Notes under the pieces: model-generated | Databases searched by the model: none | What the model was told of the DNA's origin: nothing | What the model saw: only the letters and a program-made list of their open reading frames with translations | Shown: piece after piece, positions 23,606 through 33,369 of the stretch | Layout of the letters: each line of letters opens with the position of its first letter | Position numbering within the stretch: position 1 is the first letter of the stretch | Assembly (NCBI GenBank): GCA_039720395.1 | Contig: CM077823.1 | Location: 8,326,107 to 8,390,106 of the forward strand | Origin: Liquidambar formosana | Lineage: Eukaryota; Streptophyta; Magnoliopsida; Saxifragales; Altingiaceae | Direction: 5' to 3' | DNA: 64,000 nucleotides | Translations under genes and position numbers: made by a program

Positions 23606-24032
23606 GACGTCTATTGTAAGCCCTTAACTTTATTTGTAAACCCCCTTTTTTTTTTTCCACTTTTCAAGATTTTATAAAAAAATTTAAATGTTTTAAATTT
23701 TTTTATGAAAACTAGTCGTGTTATTTACTAGAAAATATTATTTTTAACAATTTTGTAGAAGAATTTTTTTTTTCAAAATCTGTCATTTAAGAGAACTTTT
23801 TAGCCATTAACAATCTCTAATTCATTTTTATAGAAACAAAATTATAAATAACCATAAAATCCATTTAAACGATAGATTTTGGAAAAACTTTGTTTTACAA
23901 AGTTGTTCAAAATGATGTTTTCTAATGAACAATATAACTAGTTTTCATAAATACCTTTTAAATTTTTCATAAAACCTTTAAAAAAAAAAATGAGGTTATA
24001 AATAAAGTTGAGGGGTTGCAATAGCCACCCTC
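23606..24032. mobile_element. 427-bp foldback MITE with 9-bp target duplication (Mutator type)
   Basis: Flanked by TTAAGATGA at 23597-23605 and 24033-24041. The left arm (CTATTGTAAGCCCTTAACTT) pairs with the right arm (AAGTTGAGGGGTTGCAATAG), and pairing extends about 150 bases inward with small bulges. A 9-bp duplication with long inverted ends fits a Mutator-derived MITE. Confidence 0.88.
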
Positions 24033-24095
24033 TTAAGATGACTTTTATAAACTCCAACAACTACGAGTCACCCAAAAGAGCCCAACACCCCCAAA

Positions 24096-24101
<6 letters not shown>

Positions 24102-24150
<49 letters not shown>
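24102..24150. repeat. (TA)n microsatellite
   Basis: Long TA repeat directly abutting the next MITE. Confidence 0.95.
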
Positions 24151-24151
<1 letters not shown>

Positions 24152-24153
<2 letters not shown>

Positions 24154-24549
24154 GAGGGTTCCGTTGACACCTAATGTAAAACTTCTTATTCTTACACCTA
24201 TTGATATCTTTCTATAGAAATCATATTTCACCAATCCAACCGTTAGATTACATATTCATATCATGCACGTCATGCTTGCCAAATTTCAAATTAATCAGAT
24301 ATTGGGAAGCGTTTGATCAGGAAACTTACATTTCTTTTAATAAATAAAACTCTAATTTTGAGCACTTTATGGATGACATTGGATGACATAGCTCCTAATT
24401 TCAGATCAACTTGAAATTTGGCATGCATGATGTGTATGACATGAATACGCAATCCAACGGTTCGATTAGTGAAATATGGTTTTTATAGAAAGATATTGAT
24501 TAGTGTAAGAATAAAAAGTTTTACATTGGATGTCAACGGAACCCTCCCC
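24152..24549. mobile_element. Long-arm foldback MITE, ~398 bp
   Basis: Left end GGGAGGGTTCCGTTGACA and right end TGTCAACGGAACCCTCCCC are inverted. Pairing continues for about 140 bases per arm (for example CATGCTTGCCAAATTTCAA against TTGAAATTTGGCATGCATG). Insertion is in a TA-rich site, so a target duplication cannot be read. Confidence 0.85.
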
Positions 24550-24779
24550 ATATAAATGGGATCTATCTATATATATATCTATATATAGCCAAATCAGATT
24601 ATAGCAAACTTAAAGTATTCAATTTTTAATTTTTTTTTTCCTTTTCGTTGGTGGGTAAGGTATCAATTATATATCTATAGAATAACTGAATTTCATTCAT
24701 AATGCTTGATTACAAATTATTCATACTAGGGTTTAAATAGAAGTAATAGACATAACTTAAAGGATTAGGATGATTAATG

Positions 24780-25285
24780 GATTCAAGTTTTTAGATAACT
24801 TATCTCCAACTCATATTTTGCAAAATCCATCATTAGATTAGATGGTCTTTCCACGTAGGCTATGCATGCCAAAAATCAAGTTGATTCGAAATTACGAGTC
24901 ACTTCATCCATAAATGTGAGATTTTTAGTGATTAAAAAGATAAGATTTTAAATCTATGAAGGTAACTTAGATGGCAAAGGACCGTGACTTAGGAACCACA
25001 GGTCCCAATTTGAGTCTCCACTCCTTCACTATTGGATACATGGGCTTGCGAGTATGTGGTTTGTGCATCACGGGATTAGTCTGGGTCTAATGACTTGGGA
25101 TACCCCTCGTTTGACCTAAAATAAAAAAAAGTTTTTGGGTCGAATGGCAAGAAGTCTCCAATTGAGTAGTTGATTTTGGCATGCATGACCCATGTGGAAA
25201 GATTATCTAATTCAATGATGGGTTTTGAAAAATATGAGCCACTAATCCTAACCCTAACTTAAATATGGAAAGGAGATAACCTAAT
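24780..25285. mobile_element. Foldback MITE split by a SINE
   Basis: The left arm 24794-24880 (CTTATCTCCAAC ... CATGCCAAAAATCAA) is the reverse complement, with mismatches, of 25171-25270 (TTGATTTTGGCATGCATG ... GGAGATAACC). The loop holds the SINE at 24955-25130. Outer ends are approximate. Confidence 0.65.
24955..25130 (+). mobile_element. tRNA-derived SINE (plus strand)
   Basis: The head GGTAACTTAGATGGCAAAGG resembles tRNA box A, and CCCAATTTGAGTCTCC resembles box B. The tail carries GGGATTAGTCTGGGTC and GGGATACCCC and ends in an A-rich tract. It is the most complete of the three copies in the window. It should not be read as a functional tRNA gene. Confidence 0.8.
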
Positions 25286-26170
25286 CTTAATCAACTATTT
25301 ATCCGCCTTAGCAAATCACACTAGTCCAATCTCAAAGGTTGGGATTGAGATACTTTTGGTGTATAGTATCTCAATTATATTATTCTCTTATATTCTCTTA
25401 CATTATCAAATTCACATTTTTTTAATTATTTTATTTTACTTTATTTTTCTGTGTGAAAAGGGTAAGAGAGGCTATCAGAGTGGTTTTTCTAGCTTCTTGG
25501 GTGTGATCATATTAGCGTCTTACCCATTGAGAACCATTTAATGAAATGAGAGACCTAGAAGGGCTGCAATGCAGGGACCAAAGACACCCTCACAAGCTGG
25601 TTGCGTCATAACTTGTCCTAGCCCCACATAAGGACTATCATATGTTGTTGTTTCAACTTAAAATCATGCCAACGCTGCTATAGCATGGAAAGGTGGATTC
25701 CATATGGGTGTTCACTAAATTAGACATTCTTCCAGTACTGCAGAAAATTCATGAAGCTATTTTTATGTTTTAATTTCGTTTGAATTGTTTTTAGAGGAAG
25801 ATTAAAATTTTAAATTTAATCTATAAATTTCCTAAGGAAATTGTCCCCCAATCAGTTAATGAGTTAATAATCAGTTTATGTTGAGATGGGAAAATATACT
25901 TGACTACTAGGGCACTGTAGAAGAAATCAAAACAGACAAATTGCATGTCCAAGAATAAAAAAAGAATCGCTGCCTTTGTCTGATACCAGTGGACCATACA
26001 TTAGATGAATATGGAATAGGAGTACATGAAAAACAAACCTTTCACAAACAAATAAATAAAAATAAGCAAACCATTAATTTTGTCAGAACGCATTGTCTGT
26101 GCATCATCGTCAATATATGCTTTAGAAAAGCGATGTGTAACCTTATCTTGAACACGTAATTAACCATTAA
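25286..26170. other. Distal upstream region of the CNL gene
   Basis: No coding. The part from about 26015 on (ACATGAAAAACAAACCTTTCACAAA, AATAAGCAAACCA, then ATGCTTT.GAAAA.C) recurs at 58096-58215 upstream of the second CNL copy, so the two genes share proximal upstream sequence. Confidence 0.6.
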
Positions 26171-26174
26171 TATA

Positions 26175-26407
26175 CTCTCTCTCATCTCCCCCCTCTCTTT
26201 CTCTCTCTCATCCTTCAATAGGTTTTTTTTTTTTTTTTTTTTTTAAAGCAAAGTAGGACCTTAAGTTGACCATTAATAACTCTCTCTCTCTCTGACGTGT
26301 GTGTCTCCTCTAATTATATAGTTTTTGGTAATCATTCCCAAAGCTTCAGAACTTCATTACAAGTAGTTTCCTAGCTTTTCGGTTGTTATCAGAGTAAGGA
26401 AGCAAAG
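26175..26407 (+). promoter_or_regulatory. CT-rich promoter region and TATA box of the CNL gene
   Basis: CT-dinucleotide tracts (26175-26215 and 26281-26293) and a T-run precede a TATA-like TTATATAG at 26314-26321, about 87 bp before the start codon. TATATAGTTTTTGGTAATCAT occurs in both CNL copies at this place (see 58251 on). Core promoter assignment is inferred. Confidence 0.6.
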
Positions 26408-29400
26408 ATGGCGGAAGAAATCATTGTCAGTGTTGCTACAGAGGCAATCCTGAAGAAGTTGGCTTCATTCGTTGCGGAAGAGATCAACCTCGCATGGGGT
26501 CTGAAGGGCGAGTTGAAAAAGCTCGGTAAGAAGTTAAAGATGATTCAAGCTGTATTGCGTGATGCCGAGGGACGCCAAGTAAGAGACGAGTCTGTGAAAC
26601 TTTGGCTGAAAAATCTCAGGAGTGTTGCTTATGAGGCTGATGATGTGTTGGATGAGTTTGCTTTTGAAATTCTCCGACGTAAGCTGGAGATACAAAACCG
26701 CATAGAGAATAAGGTGCGCAACTTCTTTTCAATCTCGAATCCAATTGCTTTCCGTTTCAAAATGGCTCATAAAGTAAAAAATATTAATGTGACGTTGACT
26801 GAAATTACGAAAGAAGCAAAGGATTTTGAACTTAGGATAGTGGAACCTACAGATATGACCAATACCCGTAGAGAAATCACTAGTCCCTTTGTAAATGATG
26901 ATTCAGAAGTCGTGGGAAGGGATGATGATATATCAAAGGTAGTAGACATGTTACTCAACAGTGATATTGAAGAAGATTTATCCTTCATCGCCATAGTGGG
27001 ATTGGCGGGTCTTGGGAAGACGACCCTTGCACAACGAGTTTATAAAAATGAGATTGTGAAAGGGCATTTTAGTGAAAGAATGTGGGTTTGTGTATCTGAC
27101 GATTTTGATGTCAAAAGGATTTTACAAGAGATGGTAGAATTTCTTACGAAAGGCAGTTGTCAAATGTCAAATATAGAAGCAATGATACAAATCATTAAAG
27201 AAGAATTGAAGAATAAAAAATATTTCCTTGTACTTGATGATGTGTGGAGTAATGATCCCACAAAATGGGATCATATGAGAAATTCTTTGCTAGGCATCGG
27301 TGCATCTAGGGGAAGCAAAGTTATGGTAACTACTCGGAAAAAGGATGTTGTATCAACTATGCAGCCTATTTATACTCATCCTTTGGCCGGATTATCAGAT
27401 GATGATAGTTGGAGTTTATTTAAGCAAAAAGCGTTTGCAAGGGGGGGTGCAGAAGAGAATACAAATTTGGTGAGTATAGGAAGAACGATTGTGAAAAAGT
27501 GTGGGGGTTTACCGCTAGCTATAAAGACATTGGGAGGTTTGATGTACTTCAAGAAGGAAGGCTACGAGTGGTTGTCAATCCAAAATAGTGAGATATGGGC
27601 TTTACCTGAAGGTGTAAGTGGAATCCTACCCGCCTTAAGGTTAAGTTTTGATAATTTGCCGTCACCAAACTTGAAACAGTGTTTCACGTATTGTTCAATT
27701 TTTTTGAAGGATTTTATGATTCAAAAAGAAGACTTAATTCAGCTTTGGATGGCTCAAGGATTCCTTCAACCGTACCAAGGAAGCAATTTGGAGATGGAGG
27801 ACATAGGTAATGACTATTTCAAGATTTTGTTGTGGAACTCCTTATTCCAGGATGTAGAAATGGATGAATATGGCAATATAACAAGTTGCAAGATGCATGA
27901 TCTCGTGCACGATCTTGCACAAATTATATCGGGATCTCAATGCTTGACTTTAAGTTCTGGAGTGGTGAATGATGAAATTGAGGCTCGACATGTATCGTTG
28001 ATTCCTAAAGAAGAAATAGAACCGATGATTCCAAGAAGAGAAAGTGCGAAGAAAATTAGCACATTTTTTGTGAGGAATATTACGGTCCTCGGAAACTTGG
28101 TATTGATTGTTAGGTCCTTACGTGTTTTGAAGTTATATAATGCTAATGTTAAGGAGTTGCCAATTTCAATTGGCAAGTTGAAACACTTGAGATATCTTGA
28201 TGTTTCTGAGACAAATATCCAAGCTTTTCCCAAATCTATTGGCAAACTCTACAATTTACAGACATTAAGACTCAAACACAACCGTCGTATAGAGCTTCCA
28301 AGCAATTTAAAAGACTTGATGAGCTTGAGGCATATTTATTTCAATGAATGGCAAATTGAATGGAAGCAAATGCCTGTTGACATGGGGAAGTTAACTTGTC
28401 TTCAAACGCTACCGGTCTTTTTTGTGGGTCAAGAGAAAGGTCGTCAAATTGAAGAGTTGGGATGCCTGAACAAGCTGAGAGGCAAGTTAAAGATTTGTAA
28501 TCTAGAGCATGTGGGGAATAGAGAAGAAGCCAAGAAAGCAAATTTATTGGGGAAAAAAAGTGTAAACGAGTTGGGGTTTAACTGGAGTGGGGGAAGAGTG
28601 GGTGACAACAACGATGAGGATGTGTTAGAAGGCTTGCAACCTCAACCAAATTTGAAAGGTCTAGAAATTGAAAACTTTAGGGGTGATAAATTCCCATCAT
28701 GGATGATGAAGATGAGTAATAGCACTGGCCAGTTGGTGAAGATTAACTTAATCAAGTGTGACAAATGTGAACAAATCCCAACGCTTGGGCAGCTACCCTT
28801 CCTAAGGATTCTTGAAATAGAAAGAATGGATAATGTCAAGAGTATAGGTACAGAATTTTATGGTTATAGTAATGATGATGGAGTAAGTGGTAGTGGCAGT
28901 GAGACGAGGGCTTTGTTTCCAGCACTAAAAAGATTCAAATTGACAGATATGGGGAACCTATTGGAATGGAGGGAAGCAGTAATGATACCAGCAACAGGGG
29001 CAGGACTGGGAATGGTGTTTCCTTGTCTTGAGAAGCTAATTCTTCAGGGGTGTTCCCAATTGATAGCTGCTCCAACTCATTTTTCAGCTCTAAGGGAATT
29101 GATGATTGTGGGTGTCAAGAACAGCACGCCACTAGCAAATATATGCAAAAATCTAACCACTCTCACGTCTCTTCACATACAGAGTATGTCTGAGCTTAGT
29201 TTTCTGCCGGAAGCGCTATTGCAAAATAATAAAAATCTCGCATCTCTGTGGATATCGGGTTGTCCTGAGTTACTGTACATTGCCCCACATGTGTCGGGCT
29301 GCTGCACCTCTCTTCGAGAACTGGATTTTTGGAAGTGTGAGAAACTGAGTTGTTTACCGGATGGACTACACACCCTTATGTCTCTTGAGGAGTTGCGTAT

Positions 29401-30391
29401 AAGAATATGCCCTAACCTAGAGTCCATTCCAAGTGTACTGGGCCTCACATCCCTTCGTCAATTGGCGATTATGAGTTGTGAGAAACTGAGTTATTTACCG
29501 AGTGGGATACAATCGTGCACGTCTCTTGAGATTTTGAGGATATGGGAATGCCCTAATCTGATATCTGTCCCAGAAGATTTACTACGGCAATTGCGCTCTC
29601 TTTCCCAACTAGATATAGTAAAATGCAAAAAATTGAAATGTTTGGAGGAAGGGCTACACTGCCTCACCCGCTTGAAGAGTTGGGGAATTGGAGGGTTCTG
29701 GGAGGACCTCGATTCATTCCCCCAATTTGAGAATATCCTACAACTTCAACAACTTCGAGATCTAAGGTTGTGGGGGTGGCCTAAGCTCAAGTCTCTGCCT
29801 GACCAACTTCAACACCTCACTGCTCTTACGTCTTTGGTCATAAATGAATTTCATGGGGTGGAAGCTTTGCCGGAGTGGTTGGGGAACCTTTCATCTCTGA
29901 CACAGCTGTGTATTTTGGAGTGTAAGAATCTGATGTATCCGCCGAAAGCCATGGGACGGCTCACGTGCTTGAAGAATTTGTCAATTGGTCCGTTCTGGGA
30001 GGAGCTGGATTCATTCCCTGATTTGGAGGATATCCTACAACTTCAACAACTTCGAGATCTAAGGTTACATGGGTGGCCTAAGCTCAAGTCTCTGCCTGAC
30101 CAACTTCAACACTTCACTGCCCTTACATTGTTGCTCATAAGTAGATTTGATGGGATGGAAGCTTTGCCAGAGTGGTTTGGGAAGCTTTCAGCTCTTGAAA
30201 GTCTGCGAATTTATGACTGCAAGAATCTGATGTATCTGCCTTCACTGGAAGCTATGGGACGCCTCACCAAATTACTACATCTGCTCATTGTAAACTGTCC
30301 CCTTTTAATGGAGAGATCCGCCGAGGACAGCGGCCCAGAGTGGTCCAAGATTTCCCATATTCCAAATCGCCATATCTTGTTCATGAATTGA
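26408..30391 (+). CDS. CC-NBS-LRR (CNL) disease-resistance protein
   Basis: The uninterrupted 1327-residue frame encodes an intracellular immune receptor. Residues 1-~140 form an Rx-type coiled-coil domain with the EDVID-like EADDVLDEF at 76-84. The NB-ARC switch follows: P-loop GLAGLGKTT 198-206, kinase-2 YFLVLDDVW 272-280, whose final W marks the non-TIR class, RNBS-B GSKVMVTTR 302-310, GLPLA 367-371 and MHD 496-498, all intact. Leucine-rich repeats run from about 557 to the end and contain a recent 99-residue duplication. Such proteins cycle between ADP- and ATP-bound states and trigger defence on pathogen recognition; the effector recognised cannot be inferred. The start context is AAAGATGGCGG after a TATA box. 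The tail DSGPEWSKISHIPN is shared in degraded form with LRR remnants downstream. All key motifs are present and no frame break is seen, so the gene is probably functional. Confidence 0.97.
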   Translation: MAEEIIVSVATEAILKKLASFVAEEINLAWGLKGELKKLGKKLKMIQAVLRDAEGRQVRDESVKLWLKNLRSVAYEADDVLDEFAFEILRRKLEIQNRIENKVRNFFSISNPIAFRFKMAHKVKNINVTLTEITKEAKDFELRIVEPTDMTNTRREITSPFVNDDSEVVGRDDDISKVVDMLLNSDIEEDLSFIAIVGLAGLGKTTLAQRVYKNEIVKGHFSERMWVCVSDDFDVKRILQEMVEFLTKGSCQMSNIEAMIQIIKEELKNKKYFLVLDDVWSNDPTKWDHMRNSLLGIGASRGSKVMVTTRKKDVVSTMQPIYTHPLAGLSDDDSWSLFKQKAFARGGAEENTNLVSIGRTIVKKCGGLPLAIKTLGGLMYFKKEGYEWLSIQNSEIWALPEGVSGILPALRLSFDNLPSPNLKQCFTYCSIFLKDFMIQKEDLIQLWMAQGFLQPYQGSNLEMEDIGNDYFKILLWNSLFQDVEMDEYGNITSCKMHDLVHDLAQIISGSQCLTLSSGVVNDEIEARHVSLIPKEEIEPMIPRRESAKKISTFFVRNITVLGNLVLIVRSLRVLKLYNANVKELPISIGKLKHLRYLDVSETNIQAFPKSIGKLYNLQTLRLKHNRRIELPSNLKDLMSLRHIYFNEWQIEWKQMPVDMGKLTCLQTLPVFFVGQEKGRQIEELGCLNKLRGKLKICNLEHVGNREEAKKANLLGKKSVNELGFNWSGGRVGDNNDEDVLEGLQPQPNLKGLEIENFRGDKFPSWMMKMSNSTGQLVKINLIKCDKCEQIPTLGQLPFLRILEIERMDNVKSIGTEFYGYSNDDGVSGSGSETRALFPALKRFKLTDMGNLLEWREAVMIPATGAGLGMVFPCLEKLILQGCSQLIAAPTHFSALRELMIVGVKNSTPLANICKNLTTLTSLHIQSMSELSFLPEALLQNNKNLASLWISGCPELLYIAPHVSGCCTSLRELDFWKCEKLSCLPDGLHTLMSLEELRIRICPNLESIPSVLGLTSLRQLAIMSCEKLSYLPSGIQSCTSLEILRIWECPNLISVPEDLLRQLRSLSQLDIVKCKKLKCLEEGLHCLTRLKSWGIGGFWEDLDSFPQFENILQLQQLRDLRLWGWPKLKSLPDQLQHLTALTSLVINEFHGVEALPEWLGNLSSLTQLCILECKNLMYPPKAMGRLTCLKNLSIGPFWEELDSFPDLEDILQLQQLRDLRLHGWPKLKSLPDQLQHFTALTLLLISRFDGMEALPEWFGKLSALESLRIYDCKNLMYLPSLEAMGRLTKLLHLLIVNCPLLMERSAEDSGPEWSKISHIPNRHILFMN
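29696..30289 (+). repeat. In-frame 297-bp tandem duplication inside the LRR
   Basis: TTCTGGGAGGA recurs at 29696 and 29993, a period of 297 bp or 99 residues. Both units encode QLQQLRDLRL, GWPKLKSLPDQLQH and EALPEW. Differences between units are concentrated in residues such as DSFPQFEN versus DSFPDLED, consistent with duplication followed by divergence. Confidence 0.93.
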
Positions 30392-31699
30392 TTAGTAAGA
30401 TTTCTCAAACCTCCTCCTATTCTCTTCTTATATTCTTCTTTATTTTAAATTTTATCTCTTGTTCATGAATTCTTCTCTGCTCTCTTTCAAATTATCTTTC
30501 GATCTCAAGCATAGTTATTTAATTATTTTTTAAAAAATTATGCATAGTTATTTAATTCTTCTCTGCTCTCTTTCTCACGCATAGTTCATGAACAGTGGGC
30601 CTGCGGCGCCCGCGCCGGGAGGGGGGATCTAACCATTCCTCTAACAGTTATTTGACGATAGTTACGGATAAAGAAATAAGATGTGGTCACAATATCTTAA
30701 AAATTATTAATTCATTCTATCTAACCTTTTTGTTGTGATTTGGGGAATTTCAGGAGGCTATTGATCAAGTTTGGAAGAAGTAAAATATAATGGTGCAGGA
30801 CTAAGTTCAGGTACCTCTGTTCACTCTACTGTATGGGGCTATTTGTTTTAGATAATTACAATAAAAGCATAAGTTTTACTGAATATTGATGAAAATTAAA
30901 AAAAGAAAGAAAATTATATTGTTCAGTTGGAATTTTAGGAGTGCTTCTTGCCATTACAAGCAAAAGTTCAATGAAATTTTCTTTCAAAACCAATAGAGTG
31001 CCTTGAGATTGCTAACAAACAAATGGCCCAGTAAATGAAGAATCACCTACTAGCATAGAACATCAAAATAACTTTGAAGGGTGTTAATATTTGAGTTGAT
31101 TAACATGAATCCCAAATTTTCAGATTATTTTTTATTTTATTTTATTTATTATTTTTTTTTCCAAGAATCATGGCATAAAAAATGTTTAGCGTTGTACTTA
31201 TTATATATTCCTTCTTAGCTTATCAAGATTTTTCCTTTTATATAGGGAAATTTGATAGTAAATGTCTAGTCGTGAATGAGGCACTTGGAGATTTTATATA
31301 TTACTTACAGGGACCATGCCCTGATGAGGCACTAATCTAGATCAGTGAAATAAGTGAACAGCATATCATCTGGCCACATCTTATTGTAATGGTAAATCTC
31401 CAGTCTGTCAATTGCAGTGTCTAAATTTTTGTTTATGAATCAAATTGAATCTATTAGATTCTGAGAGACTCTATTCTCAAACTCAAAATACTGACTTCAC
31501 CTAAACGTTTCGTTTAGCAAATTAAAGTGCATATTGAAAGACTCTTTAAACCAACTGAATTTTTTATTGACTTAAATGCATGCCATTACTTACTTTAGGG
31601 GTAGGAGTCCCAAATTCACTCTCATATCCCACTTGTGTCAGAAATCAAAATTAATAGCTCATTAAACCCTTTAATTCTCCACATTTTCACAAATCTATA
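30392..31699 (+). other. CNL 3' region with apparent spliced untranslated exon
   Basis: A segment at 30753-30809 starts after a TTTCAG acceptor-like site and ends before GTACCT. Its start (GGAGGCTATTGATCAA) is conserved after an acceptor-like CAG at 41364 and 47139. A further shared block (TGATGAGGCACTAATCT) at 31323 recurs at 47588. Conservation next to splice-like sites suggests 3' untranslated exons. A GC-rich patch lies at 30597-30627. Confidence 0.5.
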
Positions 31700-31972
31700 T
31701 GTAAGATATATTGGTGAGTAAAGCTTCAAAACTTGTAACTGATGAGGCTTTTAGTGTGGGTATTAACCCTTATGATTGTTGGGTTGTTACAAGCCCAATT
31801 AATTTGACCGTTATAATATTCATTGCACTAGTTGTTAGGGCATTAAAGCCCAAGACACCTAGATGCCTATATAAAGGCATACACCAAGAGACCTAAGACA
31901 TATCAGACACATATGTTCTTCTCTTCTCTTCTCTTCTTTTTACAGTTTACATTCTTCATTCTTTTCTCTATA

Positions 31973-32784
31973 CTAGTTATTGCACACGTGTGTTGCACGT
32001 GGATTAAAATGATTTAAAGATCATCAATTATTTTTCCTAGATAAACATATAAAAGATTAATACTTCCCAAGATCCATTTTAGCTTAAATAGGGATTGACC
32101 CTTTTTATGTAGCATAGCCCCTCATCTAGTGGTAATTATCTCTTCAATATTGTCCATATCGATTAAATATAAACTTTATTTACTTAAGGAAGGTTATGCG
32201 GCCATTTGTTCTATAACATTTAATCTATATCAAGTGTGAAGATTTGAGATGTTAAGAAATTATTTATTACTCCGTAGAAGGTTTTAGTCCGTGTACATCA
32301 AATGATCTGAAAAGAAATGCTAATACATAATAACACGGAACTATCAAGAATCTTGACAAATAACTTATTTATTGTCTACCAATTTTCTACACATCTACAA
32401 TAAGAATCATATCAATAAAGAAATAAAAAAGAGAATAATTAGAACCAAAATAAATGGAGAAAGTATATACTTAATCTCTAGAGAAGAGAATAATTCTTAT
32501 TAAGGTATATGCTTTATATTGCTATATTTCCTATATATGCAAAAGGGTAGTTATATAGTTTCCTTAGAATTCTTATTAAGGTATGTGTTTTAAATTGCTA
32601 TATTTACTATATATGCAGAAAGATAGTTGTATAATTTCCTTAGAATTCTTATTGAGGTATATGTTTTATATTGCTGTATTTCCTATATATGCAGAAGGAT
32701 AGTTGTGTATTTAAAAATTAAAATAAGGGTATATTAGTCAATCAAAAGTTTTTCTCACATTCATCTTTTTATAGGTAGTATAGA
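31973..32784 (-). mobile_element. 812-bp non-autonomous Helitron inside the 5' LTR
   Basis: On the minus strand it starts TCTATACTACC and ends in a hairpin (CACGTG stem with five-base loop, 31985-32001), eight bases, then CTAG. It is inserted between A (31972) and T (32785). The 3' LTR, which lacks the insertion, reads CTCTATATTTTCATATATTT at the same place, proving both ends. It has no Rep/helicase coding and carries a 76-bp tandem repeat. Confidence 0.95.
32493..32714. repeat. 76-bp tandem repeat, three units, inside the Helitron
   Basis: Units begin ATTCTTATTAAGG at 32493, 32569 and 32645. Each contains TTGCTATATTT or a close variant and CTATATATGCA. Non-coding. Confidence 0.92.
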
Positions 32785-33369
32785 TTTTTATATATTTTGG
32801 GGGGCAACTGATCGAGGATGGTTCAAATTACTCTTCCTGTGAACGTACATACTCATAGAAGAGCTAGCTGCGAGCTTCTAGGGTTGTATCTTAGAGGTGT
32901 TGTCGTCCGCTAGAACCTGTACGTAGGGAGACGATAACTCCTTTAGGACAGTGTGAGCACACGTGCCTTCCCACAGTCCAGCTATTCCAACTTTGTCTCT
33001 TTAATTTTCTCTCATATTATTATGCTTTATAATTTCAATTGTTATTGCTTGTGTGATTTGATATTTTATCTTGTGAAATTTTCCAACTTCTATTAATTGT
33101 TTGAACATTTAGATCGATTACACAAATTTTCCCAACAATCTAAAGGAGTTATCGAGCGTATTCCATGTTTATAATAAAAACGTTGTGAGATAGAAACTTA
33201 TACACAACTTTTTAAGAATTAAATTATTGTTTGACGCTTATTTATTCAAAGCAAAAGAAATAATTTTTTGCGGTTTCACCGAGATCAATATTAGTGCTTT
33301 ACATGTGATTTTAATTAATAAATAAAAAACTGTCTTACGTTTATAACAGCTTAGTATGTGTTTGCTGTT

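Larger units (their letters stand above)
31700..32961 (+). repeat. 5' LTR of the copia element, split by a Helitron
   Basis: Starts TGTAAGATATATTGG and ends GTGAGCACA. Removing the 812-bp Helitron leaves 450 bp, against 439 bp for the 3' LTR. TATA-like CTATATAAAGG occurs near 31867. The two LTRs differ by scattered substitutions and short indels. Confidence 0.93.

Noticed and set aside
24955..25030. tRNA-like box A and box B
   Set aside because: Arms do not make a full cloverleaf and the sequence continues into a SINE tail; not a tRNA gene.
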